The notes: generated by a model from the sequence alone, not told the origin. Counted from the first letter of the stretch, positions 52,321-64,000 are shown. The stretch is DNA of 64,000 bases from Latrodectus hesperus (GCA_037975125.1 CM075857.1:71936845-72000844), one strand, 5' to 3'. Made by a program: numbers and translations.

Positions 52321-52656
52321 GTCTGGAAGCATACTGATATGTACAGTTGCAATCTGGCTCCGAACTTCCATGTGTTCAGCAACCACAAAAACATTTACTT
52401 GGAAAAAAAATTTCAATCATGACCAGGTTCGGACAACAATTCAGTTTTAAGGACCAAATAGAGATTTTCTATTGCAAGTACATCTATTATAAGGATATTA
52501 GTGCTACGCTCGGACAAATGTCTGCACACTCTGGTGAAATTGCGTAGAAAAATAGCGTGTTGCATTTGTGCCATATTCTCTTGTAACACACTACTAAGTA
52601 ATTTTTTTAATTTTTAATTTACATCGTTTGAGTGTAACTTACGTTTTGAATGCCCC

Positions 52657-54209
52657 TAGTAAAAGAAAACAAAATTTGCTGTTATTAGAAATTGTAAATA
52701 ACAAAGCTATAATTAGTGCATGCATAAAAATAATTTATAATTAATGGTAGTCTTTAAATTTAAAATTAATCGATAATAATAAATTTTAATATATTTTTAG
52801 CTATGGAATTCATAGTTAAGTCAACAACAAAAAGCAAACTTTCTTAGAATTATGTAATTTTGTGCATTAAAGTTTGTTACGTGTCGTAAAATATCACGTT
52901 AAATAACACAAAAATTAATTTTGTAATGGAAAACTAACAAAATGATAAAGTTTAATCAAAAATAATTATCCAAATATTATTTGAAATTGTACTATTATCA
53001 CAGAATCCTCTAAATATGGATCTTGATTATTAACATATAGTATCATACATTTTTGTATAATTATTTACAATACTTAAAAAAGTAGAGAAAATTCCTCAAA
53101 ATTTTAAAACACAATATTTAGTTTATGTTGCTTTCTTAATTCATTCCAGATAAGCATTAACTAAAAAATAATTTAAGAAAGAATTTTATCTTTCATATTC
53201 AAATGTATATATTTTTTATTTATTAGATTAAATTTTATCCCAAAATCAAACGTTAATAATTTTTCTCCATAAAACTATTTATCCAATACCCGCATCAAGA
53301 AGACACATGAGTGTTTGTTTTCACTAATATATTTCTTTAAATGAAAATTCATTCTTCTACTTTGAAAGTAAAATATATAATGAAATCCGAAGTTTAGCTA
53401 TGAGGTATTCTATGATATCTAGTTTAGGAGATCAGTATATTTTTTGAAATACTATGCATGCATTTCTTATAAATAAAATAAATCTTGTTTACTTAGACAT
53501 TAGAAAATAATGAAATAAAATAATTTTATTTAAAAGTTTAATAAAATCATTAAACATTAAGTTATTTCATTTAAAGGACGTAACAAATAAGGAATTTGGA
53601 AAAATTAAATACGTAAAAAACTATGCAATATCATTATTAGATAATTTATATTTTAGATTTTGTGTCTAGCGTTATTGAAAGAAATATTTTAAATTTTGTA
53701 ACACAATGATTCACTATAATAAACCAGTATAATTTAAATAACTCAGTAAATCTTTGTAAATTTACAAAGAGTGTTTCCTACGGGAAAAATCATGGATACT
53801 GAATGTAAAATGAAAAGGAATGTAAGATGAATGTATAAAAATTTACATATTTAGTTGATATAATTATAAAGTTAACATTAATTGAAAATTATAATTTTTG
53901 AAATTGTTTTATCTTTATTACTCTCACTGAGAATTAAGAATATAACCAAACACTTAAGTTTTATACACATTATTTATTGATTTAATTGAAATCGCGATAA
54001 CTGTACCATAAATTTAGGAGTGTTAATAATCATGCTTCCATTTTTCTTCCCCAATTTTATTTTTAATATGTTCCTAGACATTCCTATATATTAGTATATC
54101 AGTAATATGAGTCATTTTTCCTAAATTTTCAACGGATTTCTTTTAGGGAATAAGATTCTAAATTTTAGAGTAAACTACCAGTTTGTGGATTTGAATACAT
54201 TTTTATTTT

Positions 54210-54212
<3 letters not shown>
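52657..54212. other. AT-rich spacer
   Basis: Nothing recognised. Confidence 0.5.

Positions 54213-54251
<39 letters not shown>
54213..54251. repeat. Short (TA)n microsatellite
   Basis: About 39 bp of TA repeat, far shorter than the tracts in the first 30 kb. Confidence 0.95.
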
Positions 54252-54252
<1 letters not shown>

Positions 54253-56480
54253 CAAAAAATAAAATTTAATTAATTATACCTTATTTTATTTATTCCACAA
54301 TTATATCAAAGAAGAGTATTAAGATTCATGTAATAAAATTTTGTATACATAATATTTAATTTATAAGGAAGCAAATATGAAAAAAATTAATTATTTTCTA
54401 TAAAACTGTACTTCTATAAAACATAATATTAAATAAATTAAACGAATTTACATGCTATCCATCAAATTATATCAATTTAATATGATCTAATTAAATTTTT
54501 TAACGATTTAGTTATTAAAATAATTGTTTTGAACGTTACAATGCAATTTAATTTTTCAAGTTTTACGAAATATCTAACATCTTTAGCGTGATTTCATGTG
54601 CAGAGAAATTAAATTCCTAATATAATTTTGCTGTTAATTATTTTGTATATAATTTTTAATTCAAAATACACTAATATATCATGATTTAATATTTTAATTA
54701 TAAAAAATTTTAAATTGGTGTAACTTTATTTTCACCACATCAGCTTTTGTTCTAAAAAACAATTTCTTTCTTTAAAGATATGGAATCTTGTGAATTCGTT
54801 ACTTCTCATGAAAATGATTAAGGCTATATAAAATATAATATGTTTAAAAATAAGTTTTAGTTTACTTAACTTTCAAATTGGCATGTGAATAATATCAATG
54901 CATTTTAGTATCCAGTACTGATATTCTTGATGTCTAATTATAACTTAGCCTGACAAATTTATATATTTAATTCATTCATTTTCTATGCATAGTACAGTAA
55001 AAAATATGTTTCTTATACATAACTCTTTTTATCGTTCACTAAAGAGGTTTACATGAAAATTTATTTCTACATAAAATATATCTGATTTCATATGAAATGA
55101 AATTTTAAAAACTACTTATTGCTAATTGGAAAACAGTTAGATTACACGGCATTCAATTTGCATTTTTAAATTACTTAATGAAACAGTAAGACAATATTGA
55201 GATATTACTTTTATTTCCAAAATTTCTAGTAATGAACCTTTTTAGATTTTAATTTGCTTGAAAGGGATTTTCCTCTCTATATGTTGTGTAATGCAACAAG
55301 AAATATAAATTTAATGTTAAGCCTTAGTTTCACAGGAAAACCATCATAATAAGAGATACACCCCTAGAGCGATGAAAATTTTATGCCTTTCTGAATACAA
55401 ATGTGATTCAGTTCACTCACATACACACGTATATGTGGGTGTGTATGTTTATATAAAAATGTACATATTTTGACATACACATGTACAATATGTCACAAAA
55501 TAGAGACAATTGTGGATTTCATGAGATTATATTTTGTCAAATGATTTTTAAGTTAAACTAAATTTATGTGAATTTGAAATGTAAAATAGGCATATTTTAT
55601 CTAAAAACATTTAAAATAAATCAATATTTTGTTTTTTTTTTCAATTTAATCACTTTCTAGAAAAATTACCCCAGTAATAAAAGCAATATTTTTCAAAAAA
55701 TTTAAACTACTGTGCATTTTTTCTTTAATAACTTATAGTTTTAATGAATTATTCATGTTTCGAGTGAAAATTTTATTGTATTGCCCCACTCAACTATAAT
55801 AAAATTATATTTACCTATTCACTACGATAGAATCATTACAGATGAATGATATTGATGGTTGCTTGTATACATTTGCCGAGTCAAATGATCACGCTAGTTA
55901 AAGTCTATAATTTGGACCATATACGCTGTTTATAATATTTTTTACACAAATTTTTAGTTGCTGTAAGCATTTGGTGTGACAGTGATTTTTAAAACTTTAG
56001 TATGAAACATACAAATATCGACAAATTGCGTATAAGAAAAAGGATACGGAAATTATTGTAAGCAACTTGTGTATTTTATGCATGAAATTAGTAGAGTTAA
56101 TAATTATGATCGTATGCAAAATCCCACCATACTAGCACAGAATAATAAGTCATCTGCCTTTTGATTTAATCTCAAAGTTCTGTTCATATATCATATCAAT
56201 AGTAAATGATGTTGTTCAGCCATCTGAGCGTATTTGTAGAAATAACAAATTTTTCAAGTAATATCTCAAATATAATTACATTCATCTCTAACTTCATCAA
56301 CAGTTCTTATTGTTACTTAACATACTGAATTTTCGTTCCAATTTCTGAAGAAAATTATTTAAATTTAATATAAAAATACACTAGATTGTTACATATGAAA
56401 TAGGTTTATTTATCTGATGTACAACACTTATGTTTTTCGACTTCCAGTCTGTTAAAAGCCTGAAGCATTTACTGCTATCC
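54252..56480. other. AT-rich spacer
   Basis: No gene recognised. A (CA)/(TG)-rich patch lies at 55415-55495. Confidence 0.45.
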
Positions 56481-56559
56481 CGAACTGATGGTGTACGATA
56501 TAGATGATTGTTATCAAGTGCATTTTAATGTGAGCATGATAAATAATAATTTTAAATCT

Positions 56560-57300
56560 GCTGCAAACAAACCCATCTAAATGATCCCACAGAGCTATGA
56601 TTGGGCCTAAGTAAAATGAGTTTGCTCGCGCCAGGGAAGAACCATAAACTCAATCTGAAGATCTTTGAACAACGCATTTACATTGTCATATGTACGTTGA
56701 TGCATCAACATGTTTCCCCCGAAATCAACATGAGTGCGTATGAATACATTTAAATTTCAACCATGAATCATCCAATGCCGATGTCTCGTACCAACCCTTG
56801 AGTTGGACTTTACCAGTTAGATAGTAGCAGTCGAGTGGAGTCTTCGTGATTTTGAAGCAAGATCAAGCAGAAGATTTCTAATTACTTGGCCTGCTACCAT
56901 CAGATTTATCATTTCAATTGGAGGATATTGTGATCACGCTCACTTTCAACGTGCCCCAGCTGCCTTTAGCAAACATGACGGATCATCAGTCAGTATTCGA
57001 ACTCACTACTTTTTAATAGTGAGAACGATGCTCTAACCATCATGCCACAGGGGCATTTGTCATATGTAAGTTACCACGTATTGTCCTGCTGGTAGACGTC
57101 ATCCGTCATCATCGTGAGGAAAAGCAATATGTTTATGGGGTGGACATAGTATGCAAAGACAAATGCGTACTGGTATTGATCCAGTACACCTTGCACAATA
57201 TTGATTGAACACACAGAAAGATCAAGAAAACATTCCTCAATTCATTGTGTTCCCGCCTACAGGCTGAATCATTCTAGCAAGCTTGCAGAGTGTTTACATT
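56560..57300 (-). pseudogene. Tc1-like transposase relic, split by a SINE
   Basis: On the minus strand, upstream of the SINE, the sequence near 57170-57080 reads like the block before and at the second catalytic motif (cag cag gac aat, QQDN, near 57090). Downstream of the SINE, near 56670-56570, it reads FMVLPW, then (after a frame change) ANSFYLGPIIALWDHLDG. This corresponds to the VLPWP..SPD.NPIE.LWDHLD block of the transposase at 6002-7039. The catalytic D and E of that block are both altered. No terminal repeats were found. It is very degraded, but the two halves fall in the right order on either side of the insertion. Confidence 0.6.
56695..57056 (-). mobile_element. tRNA-derived SINE with perfect 12-bp target duplication
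   Basis: The phrase ttgtcatatgta occurs at 56683-56694 and 57057-57068, bracketing 362 bp. On the minus strand the insert begins atgcccctgtggcatgatgg. It has an A-box-like tggttagagcatcg and a B-box-like gagttcgaatac, spaced as in tRNA. The body runs through the tccactcgactgctactatc block to a tail near tgttgatgcatcaacg. The internal boxes would recruit RNA polymerase III. Related fragments lie at 51853-51960 and 63946-64000. Confidence 0.88.
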
Positions 57301-57499
57301 TAGAGATTTCACGTCATATACGCCAACTTTAATTTGAGTGCGATGAAGCACAAAATGTGATTTACATGAAAATGCTCTCTGTAACTATTCAGCGAACTTC
57401 TAATTGACGTACTCGCATGGAGGTGGACACCAGCGAACTTCCTTGTACCTAATTTCCATGGAGTTCTACCAGATTGATTAGAGGCCGATGGAGTAAATA

Positions 57500-58379
57500 A
57501 ACTTGCAGGAGGGAAAAATTATAAAAAAAATTTATCTACAGAAATCAATTAAGTGTAAAATTATTGCAAAGAAACTGAAAAGATTAAAATTCAACTGAAA
57601 ATGTTAATTACAGGAATGGAATAAATAATAATAAATTTCAGAAAAGGGTAACAGTTATTGACAATAAAGATAAATATTGCAGTTTATATAAGATACTGTT
57701 TAAAGATTAGGATTATACATACGTAATTCAGTATTACCAAAATAGAGAAGAGATTATCATATTAAAAGATATTTAACAATTGAAATTATGCAAAAAAGCA
57801 TAAGTCACATAATGCAAAAAATGAGAATCCAAAGATAAAATTCTTTGCTCTAATTTAAAGTTTTAACAAAGAATGCATTTAATTCAAATTCTAAAAAATG
57901 AAGGTTACGTACACATTGATTAAATTACATTTTTCATGTTGATAGTGAAGAGGAAACAAAAATATGAGCAAATACAAATAATATGACATACATTGCATTA
58001 TAATATTGCACGCAAAGGAGTAAAATTGTGATACAAAAGTACGGAAAACTAATACAGATTTCGTAATTCAATAATGCAAAAATAAATTTCTTGGCAATTG
58101 TACAGAATTCATACTCAAGAAAATTTTACGTACATATTCAAAAATAGTATCAGATGATAGAAAAGTAAATAAATGCAATAAAAAAAGAAAAATTATATTT
58201 TTGAAATAAAACATAGAGAGATATAATTTTAGCTAATTAGTTCTGAACTGTAAACCAGCAAGGGAGAATTTCTTTCTCTTTACTAGAAAATCCATTATTC
58301 TATTAACTAAATTTGCTAGAAGTTTTGCTTTAATAACCTTCTGATGCCATATTGTTTTCCATTTATCACTTGTTTCTTA
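57500..58379. other. AT-rich spacer
   Basis: Nothing recognised. Confidence 0.45.
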
Positions 58380-59400
58380 AAGATGCCAGGAAAATGTTAA
58401 TGGTTAGGTGATTAGATAATGAATAAGGCGGCTTTCTGAGCCTCATGTGTTATCTTTTGTGAATGAAATACTGAACCTGGTAAAATACGACGGAAGCGGC
58501 CCATGGATAGTGAAGAAGAGAATTTCATTTCGAGTTCAGTTAAGGGCTTTTCTTTCAACTTTGGGTACCATTTGATAATTTTTCTGCTCTGTGGTATTAT
58601 TATTCTGTTCATGCCAGGAGTTTAAAATCCAATCTTCTAGAAGTCTTTTTACAGTTGACTTTGATATGGGTAAAGAGAAAAAGCGCGGTTTGATTTTGCA
58701 GCACGTTTAGCAATTTCATTGCCATATATTCCTATATGGGCTTTTACCCAACAAATATAGACATTGTTTTGTGTCTTGAAGAAGCAACTCAATATCACGA
58801 ACCAATGGACTTCTGTTTAGTGGATTCATAATAGCTTTCAGAATTGTTTGACTATTAGTCCAAATGTAACAGAGAGTACCTTTGCTAAGAGCGTATTGAA
58901 TAGCAAATTTCAGGGCGTAAATTTCAAACTAAAATACTGAATTTTCTTAGCTTAGTTTCTGTCTCCATGTGATTGTTTGGGAGATAACCAAGGTTATATA
59001 GTCTGGTCCAGTTCCTTCCTCCATTTTCTAGGCATCTGTGTAAATATCAATTGTCCCCTTTTGATAATTATGGGTGCTTTCGTGTCAATGTTTGTTACTT
59101 TGCTTACATTTAAGAAAACCGGATGAATTATTTCTTTAGAAATTCTCTTTTCCACTTCATTTGGATCAGGAAGAAATTGGATTGAGGAACATGGTATTAA
59201 AGCTTGGGTTAATTTGACGAACTTTGCCTCAGTTTCTATATTGAAATGAAAAGGTATAATACTTGATATTCTTAACAAATGACGTAAGAATAGTTCTAAA
59301 GGCATTTGTAATACTACGAAGAAATGTTCTTTGAATTGATGCTAATTTGTGTTTATTATTCTGAGCCAAGGAATCTCCCCGAGTAGCCGAGCTATGACCA
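58380..59400 (-). pseudogene. Non-LTR retrotransposon (LINE) fragment with RNase H domain
   Basis: On the minus strand, the post-RT linker (QNNKHKLASIQRTFLRSITN near 59370-59310) leads to a spacer with FNIETEAKFVKLTQ and LNVSKVTNIDTKAPIIIKRG. An RNase H domain follows: IYTDA.KMEEGTG near 59045-59010 (normally TDGSK), FQFEIYALKFAIQYALSKGT near 58935-58880 with the catalytic E, IWTNSQTILKAI near 58860, and a worn KAHIGIYGNEIA block near 58740-58700. The C-terminal tail includes SKSTVKRLLEDWILNSW and KWYPKLKEKPL. The position usually D in the sDSQ motif is N here. RNase H placed after the reverse transcriptase points to an I/jockey-like LINE lineage. There are several frameshifts; it is non-functional and 5'-truncated. 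Confidence 0.75.
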
Positions 59401-60960
59401 TACAATCACACACCTTTTATTAGAAGCCTTTTTAAGATCTATAAAGTCCAAAAGACGCCAAGGATAACTTTTGGACGTCATAAATATATCCATGATAAGA
59501 TGTGAAATGGAATGTCTTCTGTCGGTTACATGTCAACGTCTGATTGACATCCACGTTGGATGAGTTTAGGAGTATTAATATTAGAATCTACAATAGACAT
59601 AATTTATACCTCCATGATAGATGTTATTTGAACGTCCAAGGTGGATTCAATTAAGGCATTCATAACTCATATCTTCTGGACATTCATTGAAAGTTTATTA
59701 ATTAGCTGCAACTCTTATTTTTTTGTTTATGGCTTCTGTAATTTTAAATTATTGTTTGCCTCACATACAATAATTGTTTATTTCACAGTTAAAAATAGGT
59801 ATTTAACGAAGTAAGTTAAAAAATTACTTTTCTTTTATTGATTTATACTTTAGTATTATTTTTAAAAAACTTATACATTTATTCCAAAGAAGTTATAATA
59901 AAAATAAAGTTTAGAAACTGTAAAGCATTATTTAAGTGTAGAAAACCCACCATGTTTAAATGTATATTTACTTTGATTTAATGTAGTTACAAATGTTGTT
60001 ATTTAAACGATATATGTTGTTTTTATTTTAAAAAAGTGCCTTGATACAGACTGTAATAATTACTTTTAGTTCATAAGATTTTAGGATAAAAATTGCTGAA
60101 AGAAAATTTTTTATTCTGCAAAATAAATTTCTAAGTCTTCAATTCAGTCTTATGTATTTATCTCTCTTGATTTCAACAAGATAAGATTAAACATTTAAAA
60201 GATTTGATTCAAATTTCTAAAATTTGTTTTTAGAACCTGCTTATAATTCTTAGATTTAATATTTAACTAAAGCATTTTTTACTGTTATATTATAAATCTG
60301 TGAGCATTTTTATTGAATATCAAATTTTAAATCCATAATTCAAAATTTCGTTGCTTAGTAAGAAAAAAATTATATCACCATGTTATTTCAATGTACACTG
60401 GACTAATATTTCAACTGACATGCTATTAAATTGCATATTTGAAATTCAATTTTAATATTTTAATGTTCAATGAGGAATATGTTTATTCCTATACAACAAT
60501 TGCAATTTTTATTTTCTGAGAGAATCTTTCAGAAGATTTAAACTTTCAAGTTAATTGTCTACTAAAGATTCTAGAAGTTTAAGCATGGATTCAAGGTAAA
60601 TTCTCTTATTTTAATTGAAAAAAGATGTTTAACATTATGTAAAATGATTTAGTATGAATTGTGAATCTTTGGTGATTGAGTTTTTTTAATACTCTATGAA
60701 TCTGATTTGCTATAAGCTTTAGTGTTCACTTAATTTAGAAGCAGATTTTTTTCTACTTCCATTATGATAATAGTAATGCTCTATATTTTAGATTATTAGA
60801 TTTTTAATACTCTTACAAGTACAATCTAATCATAGTATCTTCAAAACAAATCATTTTTATTACACTTTATAAACACTAATGTGCATAAATTAAGGATAAT
60901 TCTGAATCACACAGAAATTGAACCATAAAATAAAAATTTCACATGTAGAATTATCACATA
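59401..60960. other. AT-rich spacer
   Basis: The stretch 59400-59600 is less AT-rich and may be a scrambled continuation of the LINE; beyond that nothing is recognised. Confidence 0.4.
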
Positions 60961-61123
60961 CATCTTGAAGAATAATATGGAAATTTCAGGAAACCACCAG
61001 ATGGCACCGATAGTACGTCAGAATGACGAGAATGTTAGAGAGGGTTATATAAGGAATGGTTACAAAGAAGTAAAATTGTTTACAAGCGTTTTAAAAGCCT
61101 TTCATAGAAATAACCGTATAGTT

Positions 61124-61960
61124 ATGGCAGAAAATGAGAATTTGGATGATGTTTTACGTAGTAGAATTATAGGCCATCTGGAATGTGGACGTACCCAGCT
61201 GGAAGTATCCGAGGAACTTCATATCGCCCAGAGTCTCATCTCCAAGCTTTGGCAACGGTTCCAAGAAGGGAGTAATGTGAGTAGACGTTACAGCACAAGT
61301 CGTCCTCGAGTTACAACGCCGAATTAAGATTGATATTTGGAAGTTACTACCAAAAGAAACAGACGGTGCACAACATCAGACATATCTCGGTAGTTCTCTT
61401 TTGCTAACGGTTGCTTTGTCAGTTTCAATGGAGACCGTGTACAAACGCTTAGGACACATTGCTGGTACATATGCTTGTAGACCTATCAGATTTGTTCCAC
61501 TTACCGCAACTCACTGTCACCTTCAGTTAGCCTGGAGTAGAAAGCATGCATTGTAGACACCACAACAGTGGTCTTGTGTGATGTTTTACCACGAGTCCAG
61601 GTTTAGCTTTCAGCCTGATTCTCGGCGGACTTTTATATGGAGAGGGCTGGTACTTGTTACCACAAAGAGAACACCTTATAACGACACAGTTAAGGTGGAG
61701 CAAGATTGCTCATTTAGGGAGGAATTATTCTGGTTCCAGAACTAACCTGCATGTCCAGAATGTAACCATGACATACCACATATTTTGGGATGTCATTCTA
61801 CACAACATGTACGTTTGCATTGGTGCAAAGTTTTTGTTTATGAATGACAACGTCTGCCCTCACCGTGGAAACATTGTAGAAGAACGCCTTCAATTGGAGG
61901 ATATCACCCGTATCGACTGGCTAGCATACTCATCGGACTTGAAAACAAAATTCATACATA
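61124..61960 (+). pseudogene. Tc1-like transposase pseudogene, first catalytic D changed to H, 3'-truncated
   Basis: The start codon at 61124 opens MAENENLDDVLRSRIIGHLE, the conserved N-terminus, followed by SEELHIAQSLISKLWQRFQE (first helix-turn-helix) and RRYSTSRPRVTTPN. A stop follows at 61325. Then come SMETVYKRLGHIAG, RPIRFVPLTATHCHLQLAWS and QQWSCVMFYHESRFSFQPDS, where the expected first catalytic D is CAC histidine at 61590-61592. Next are MTYHIFWDVILHNMYV and FMNDNVCPHRGNIVEE with the second catalytic D at 61846-61848, then DWLAYSSDL at 61917-61941. The residues after SSDL no longer match, so the catalytic E is absent and similarity ends there. An upstream in-frame extension (60965-61123) is not part of the family. 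It is inactive. Confidence 0.87.
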
Positions 61961-61992
61961 AACAGAACATAGAGCGAAGTTTCCGGGACTAA

Positions 61993-63945
61993 TATTATAT
62001 GTGTATTTCCATTCAAATTTTGTTGATTAGTTTGACATAATAAGTGATGCTCTGATTTAGAGTCTTAAATCGAAATATCAATATCTCCCTATTTTTTATT
62101 GAATTCCTTTAAAGTTATCCTGTAGTCATTCACTTTTCTACAGGCTTCAAATATTTTATAAGCAATAATAAACCGGATTGGATCTGCGTTTCACACAACG
62201 ACATGATTTTTAGTTGTATTAAATATCTGACTTCTTTATTGTTCTAATTTGAATATTATTGAAAAATATGCACACATTTCGACACAATAAATATCCTTTA
62301 TTTATTATTAATAGTTGATTAGAAAATTAATCTTTTCTATAGTTAGTGTTTCATATGCTGTTCTGCTTTGCATAGAAAATTACTTCCATTTAACTGGGTT
62401 GTATCAAATTTCAAATATATTGATATAATGTTTATTTATAAATAGTTAGCGTTATAAATCTATAATTTTAAATATTTTTATGGTATTATGCTTTTATTAT
62501 TTTGGCTGATAAAGCTGAATTAATTATATTTTAAGAGAAAAAATACCTCTTTTATGAATTTTAAATTTTGTTTTCATTTTCAGTTAGAAAAGAATAACAA
62601 ATTTAAATACTTGGGGAGGAGATTAAATTTAATATAATTTGCTTATTTTAAAAATAAATTACATCTCATCAAAAAAGAAAAGCTTTGATATATTGTGTTT
62701 TCACTTTCTCCAAAATTTAAATTATTTTGGATTATAATTTAAGCTTTTTTTGGAACTAATATAAAGCAAGAGAAAATAAAACCTTTAAAGGATTAAAAAA
62801 TGTAAATTTGTTTCTATTGAGCGCATATTGTAAGCATTTTATTTATTAAATTTCATGAAGAATTTACTGTTGTAAAAATGATAAAAATGTTTAATCAAAA
62901 AATTTAATATATCCCTTATCAAATAATATTTGTGTTTATTTTAATCATTAACATGTAAATTCGATTAATTATTTAATTATTTAATTTCTATTTTTTAATG
63001 GTAATGCCAAGTTTTACCTATTAATTCAACTCTTGTTTTAATTATTTCACGATTCATTACACATTTTAAGCATTTTTAAAAATTTCAATTATTTAGTCAA
63101 TTATAAAGGGTATATATTTCCCAAAAATTATTCCCTTTGGTGGAGCATATATATAATTAAAAACAAAAACATTTCTAAAATGGGTATTGGGAAATTCAGA
63201 AATCAATAAAGAAAATTTGAGTTTTTCTGCTGAATTTATTCTGAATTTTTTTACCGATAATAAAATTTATCTAATCAGTTTTACCGACCAGATTTTACCT
63301 TGAATTAATGTAGTTATAATATTGCTGAAAATCGTTTCCCATACTTTAAAAATAGTTTTTACTATTTTTTTAGGTTGCTAATAAAATTTATTTTCAGAGA
63401 CTTTCCAAAGAAAACTGATGTTTTCACAAACAGTCCCCTAATAGGGAAATTCTTTTTTAAATAATTGATTGCACCATGCTGAAGAAAGCTGTTTGAGTGA
63501 AAGAATAAAAAATGTTAAACTGTATAAAGTTATTAATGTATAAATAAAATAAACTGTATCTTTCAAAAAATAAACAAACTTTTTTGCATAATTATATATT
63601 AGTTAACATCTATATAAACCTAATTGTGCTCATGTTTTTTATTATTAAATTTCATACTCTTCCTAAAACAATCTTAAGATAAATTTTAATATTCTTCAAA
63701 GAAAAGGAAAAAAAATTGCCTTCTTTTAAACAATTTAAATTACAAATTTCAAAGTATTACGTGTAAAAAATATGTGTTAAATAGTGCTAATTTAATTAGA
63801 ATGAGAAAATTCTATAGCATTTAATCTAAGATAGAAATAAAACTTTCTAGTCTAGTGCATAAAAACTGAGCCACTAGAGAAAGAATTCAGTATATAAGTC
63901 TCATCTAAAATACATACTTAAAAGCTACCTAGTATAGATCAGTGG
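61993..63945. other. AT-rich spacer
   Basis: Nothing recognised. Confidence 0.5.
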
Positions 63946-64000
63946 TATGAATACATCTATATTTCAACCATGAATCGTCCAATGCCGATGTCTCGTAGAC
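63946..64000 (-). mobile_element. SINE 3' portion cut by the window edge
   Basis: From 63946 the plus strand (tatgaatacatctatatttc, continuing atgccgatgtctcg) matches 56739-56790, the 3' body of the SINE at 56695-57056, with a few substitutions. The orientation is the same. The head should lie beyond the right edge of the window. Confidence 0.8.

Larger units (their letters stand above)
51300..52555 (+). pseudogene. mariner transposase pseudogene split by SINE insertions
   Basis: Readable mariner blocks on the plus strand are HRRARLIHSLENNDFSSGI near 51640; the first catalytic D in MCDET followed by a stop and VHRFTQEMKQVSMEWRRTS near 51705-51780; FEWDVWKH just before the SINE at 52039; and, after it, TDMYSCNLAPNFHVF near 52333-52375. 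The last block corresponds to the YSPDLAP.DFHLF motif. The third catalytic aspartate is an AAT asparagine at 52351-52353. The region that should hold the second aspartate is replaced by the SINE-related segment. The C-terminus ends with CVEK and a TAG at 52553-52555, the usual mariner ending. The protein is inactive on several grounds. Confidence 0.8.
51107..52656 (+). mobile_element. mariner-family transposon interrupted by SINE sequence
   Basis: The left end (ggacgttcagaaagtagttacact from 51107) and the reverse complement of the right end (ggggcattcaaaacgtaagttacact, ending at 52656) are inverted repeats typical of mariner, with TA outside both. The 1.55-kb length exceeds the usual ~1.3 kb because a 282-bp SINE (52039-52320) lies inside and a second SINE-related piece (about 51853-51960) replaces part of the coding region. 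Confidence 0.8.

Noticed and set aside
56990..57056. Possible tRNA gene on the minus strand
   Set aside because: It is flanked by a target-site duplication and joined to a SINE body.
59400..59600. Reverse transcriptase motifs upstream of the LINE RNase H
   Set aside because: Fragments resembling DLKKAF and RGC motifs appeared, but in the wrong order and frames; not reliable.

Overview
The window looks like intergenic DNA from an arthropod nuclear genome, most likely an orb-weaving spider. The DNA is strongly AT-rich and interrupted by very long (TA)n microsatellites. Almost everything recognisable is the wreckage of transposable elements: Tc1-like and mariner transposases, a Ty3/gypsy integrase, a Helentron-type helicase, non-LTR retrotransposon pieces and tRNA-derived SINEs. 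The spider assignment is an inference from how closely the Tc1-like and SINE sequences resemble families I associate with araneoid spider genomes. No rRNA or tRNA gene, CRISPR array, operon or intact cellular protein-coding gene was found.

Layout. 1-3.7 kb: three transposon remnants side by side, all on the minus strand: the 3' part of a Ty3/gypsy pol gene, a DUF4817-type IS630/Tc1-superfamily transposase, and a 3'-truncated Tc1-like element. 4.8-7.2 kb: a complete but decayed Tc1-like element with 26-bp terminal inverted repeats (TIRs), sitting inside a (TA)n microsatellite. 7-23 kb: AT-rich spacer with about ten long (TA)n tracts, a (TATC)n-(TA)n-(GATA)n palindrome, a hAT-like remnant, a roughly 320-bp tandem duplication and a SINE fragment. 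23.2-25.9 kb: two head-to-tail Helentron-like copies, one still carrying the C-terminal part of a Pif1-type helicase, ending in the longest (TA)n tract (about 360 bp). 26-49 kb: spacer with a 190-bp LINE insertion flanked by a perfect 13-bp duplication (34.9 kb), a SINE (36.0 kb), a Tc1-like element (37.0-38.3 kb) and a weak chemoreceptor-like open frame (48 kb). 49-64 kb: a sibling of the 37-kb element, a mariner broken by SINE sequence, a Tc1-like relic broken by a SINE with a 12-bp target duplication, a LINE RNase H fragment, another Tc1-like pseudogene, and a SINE tail cut by the window edge.

The elements do not form a working system. The window is a layered insertion record whose order can be partly read from nesting: Tc1-like into (TA)n; SINE into mariner; SINE into Tc1-like. 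Every transposase or polymerase frame seen carries stops, frameshifts, truncation or a lost catalytic residue. The points most worth a second look are the tandem Helentron pair, the nested insertions with clear target-site duplications, the tiny LINE insertion at 34.9 kb, the clustering of long (TA)n tracts in the first 30 kb, and the unassigned open frames near 14.0, 38.7 and 48 kb.
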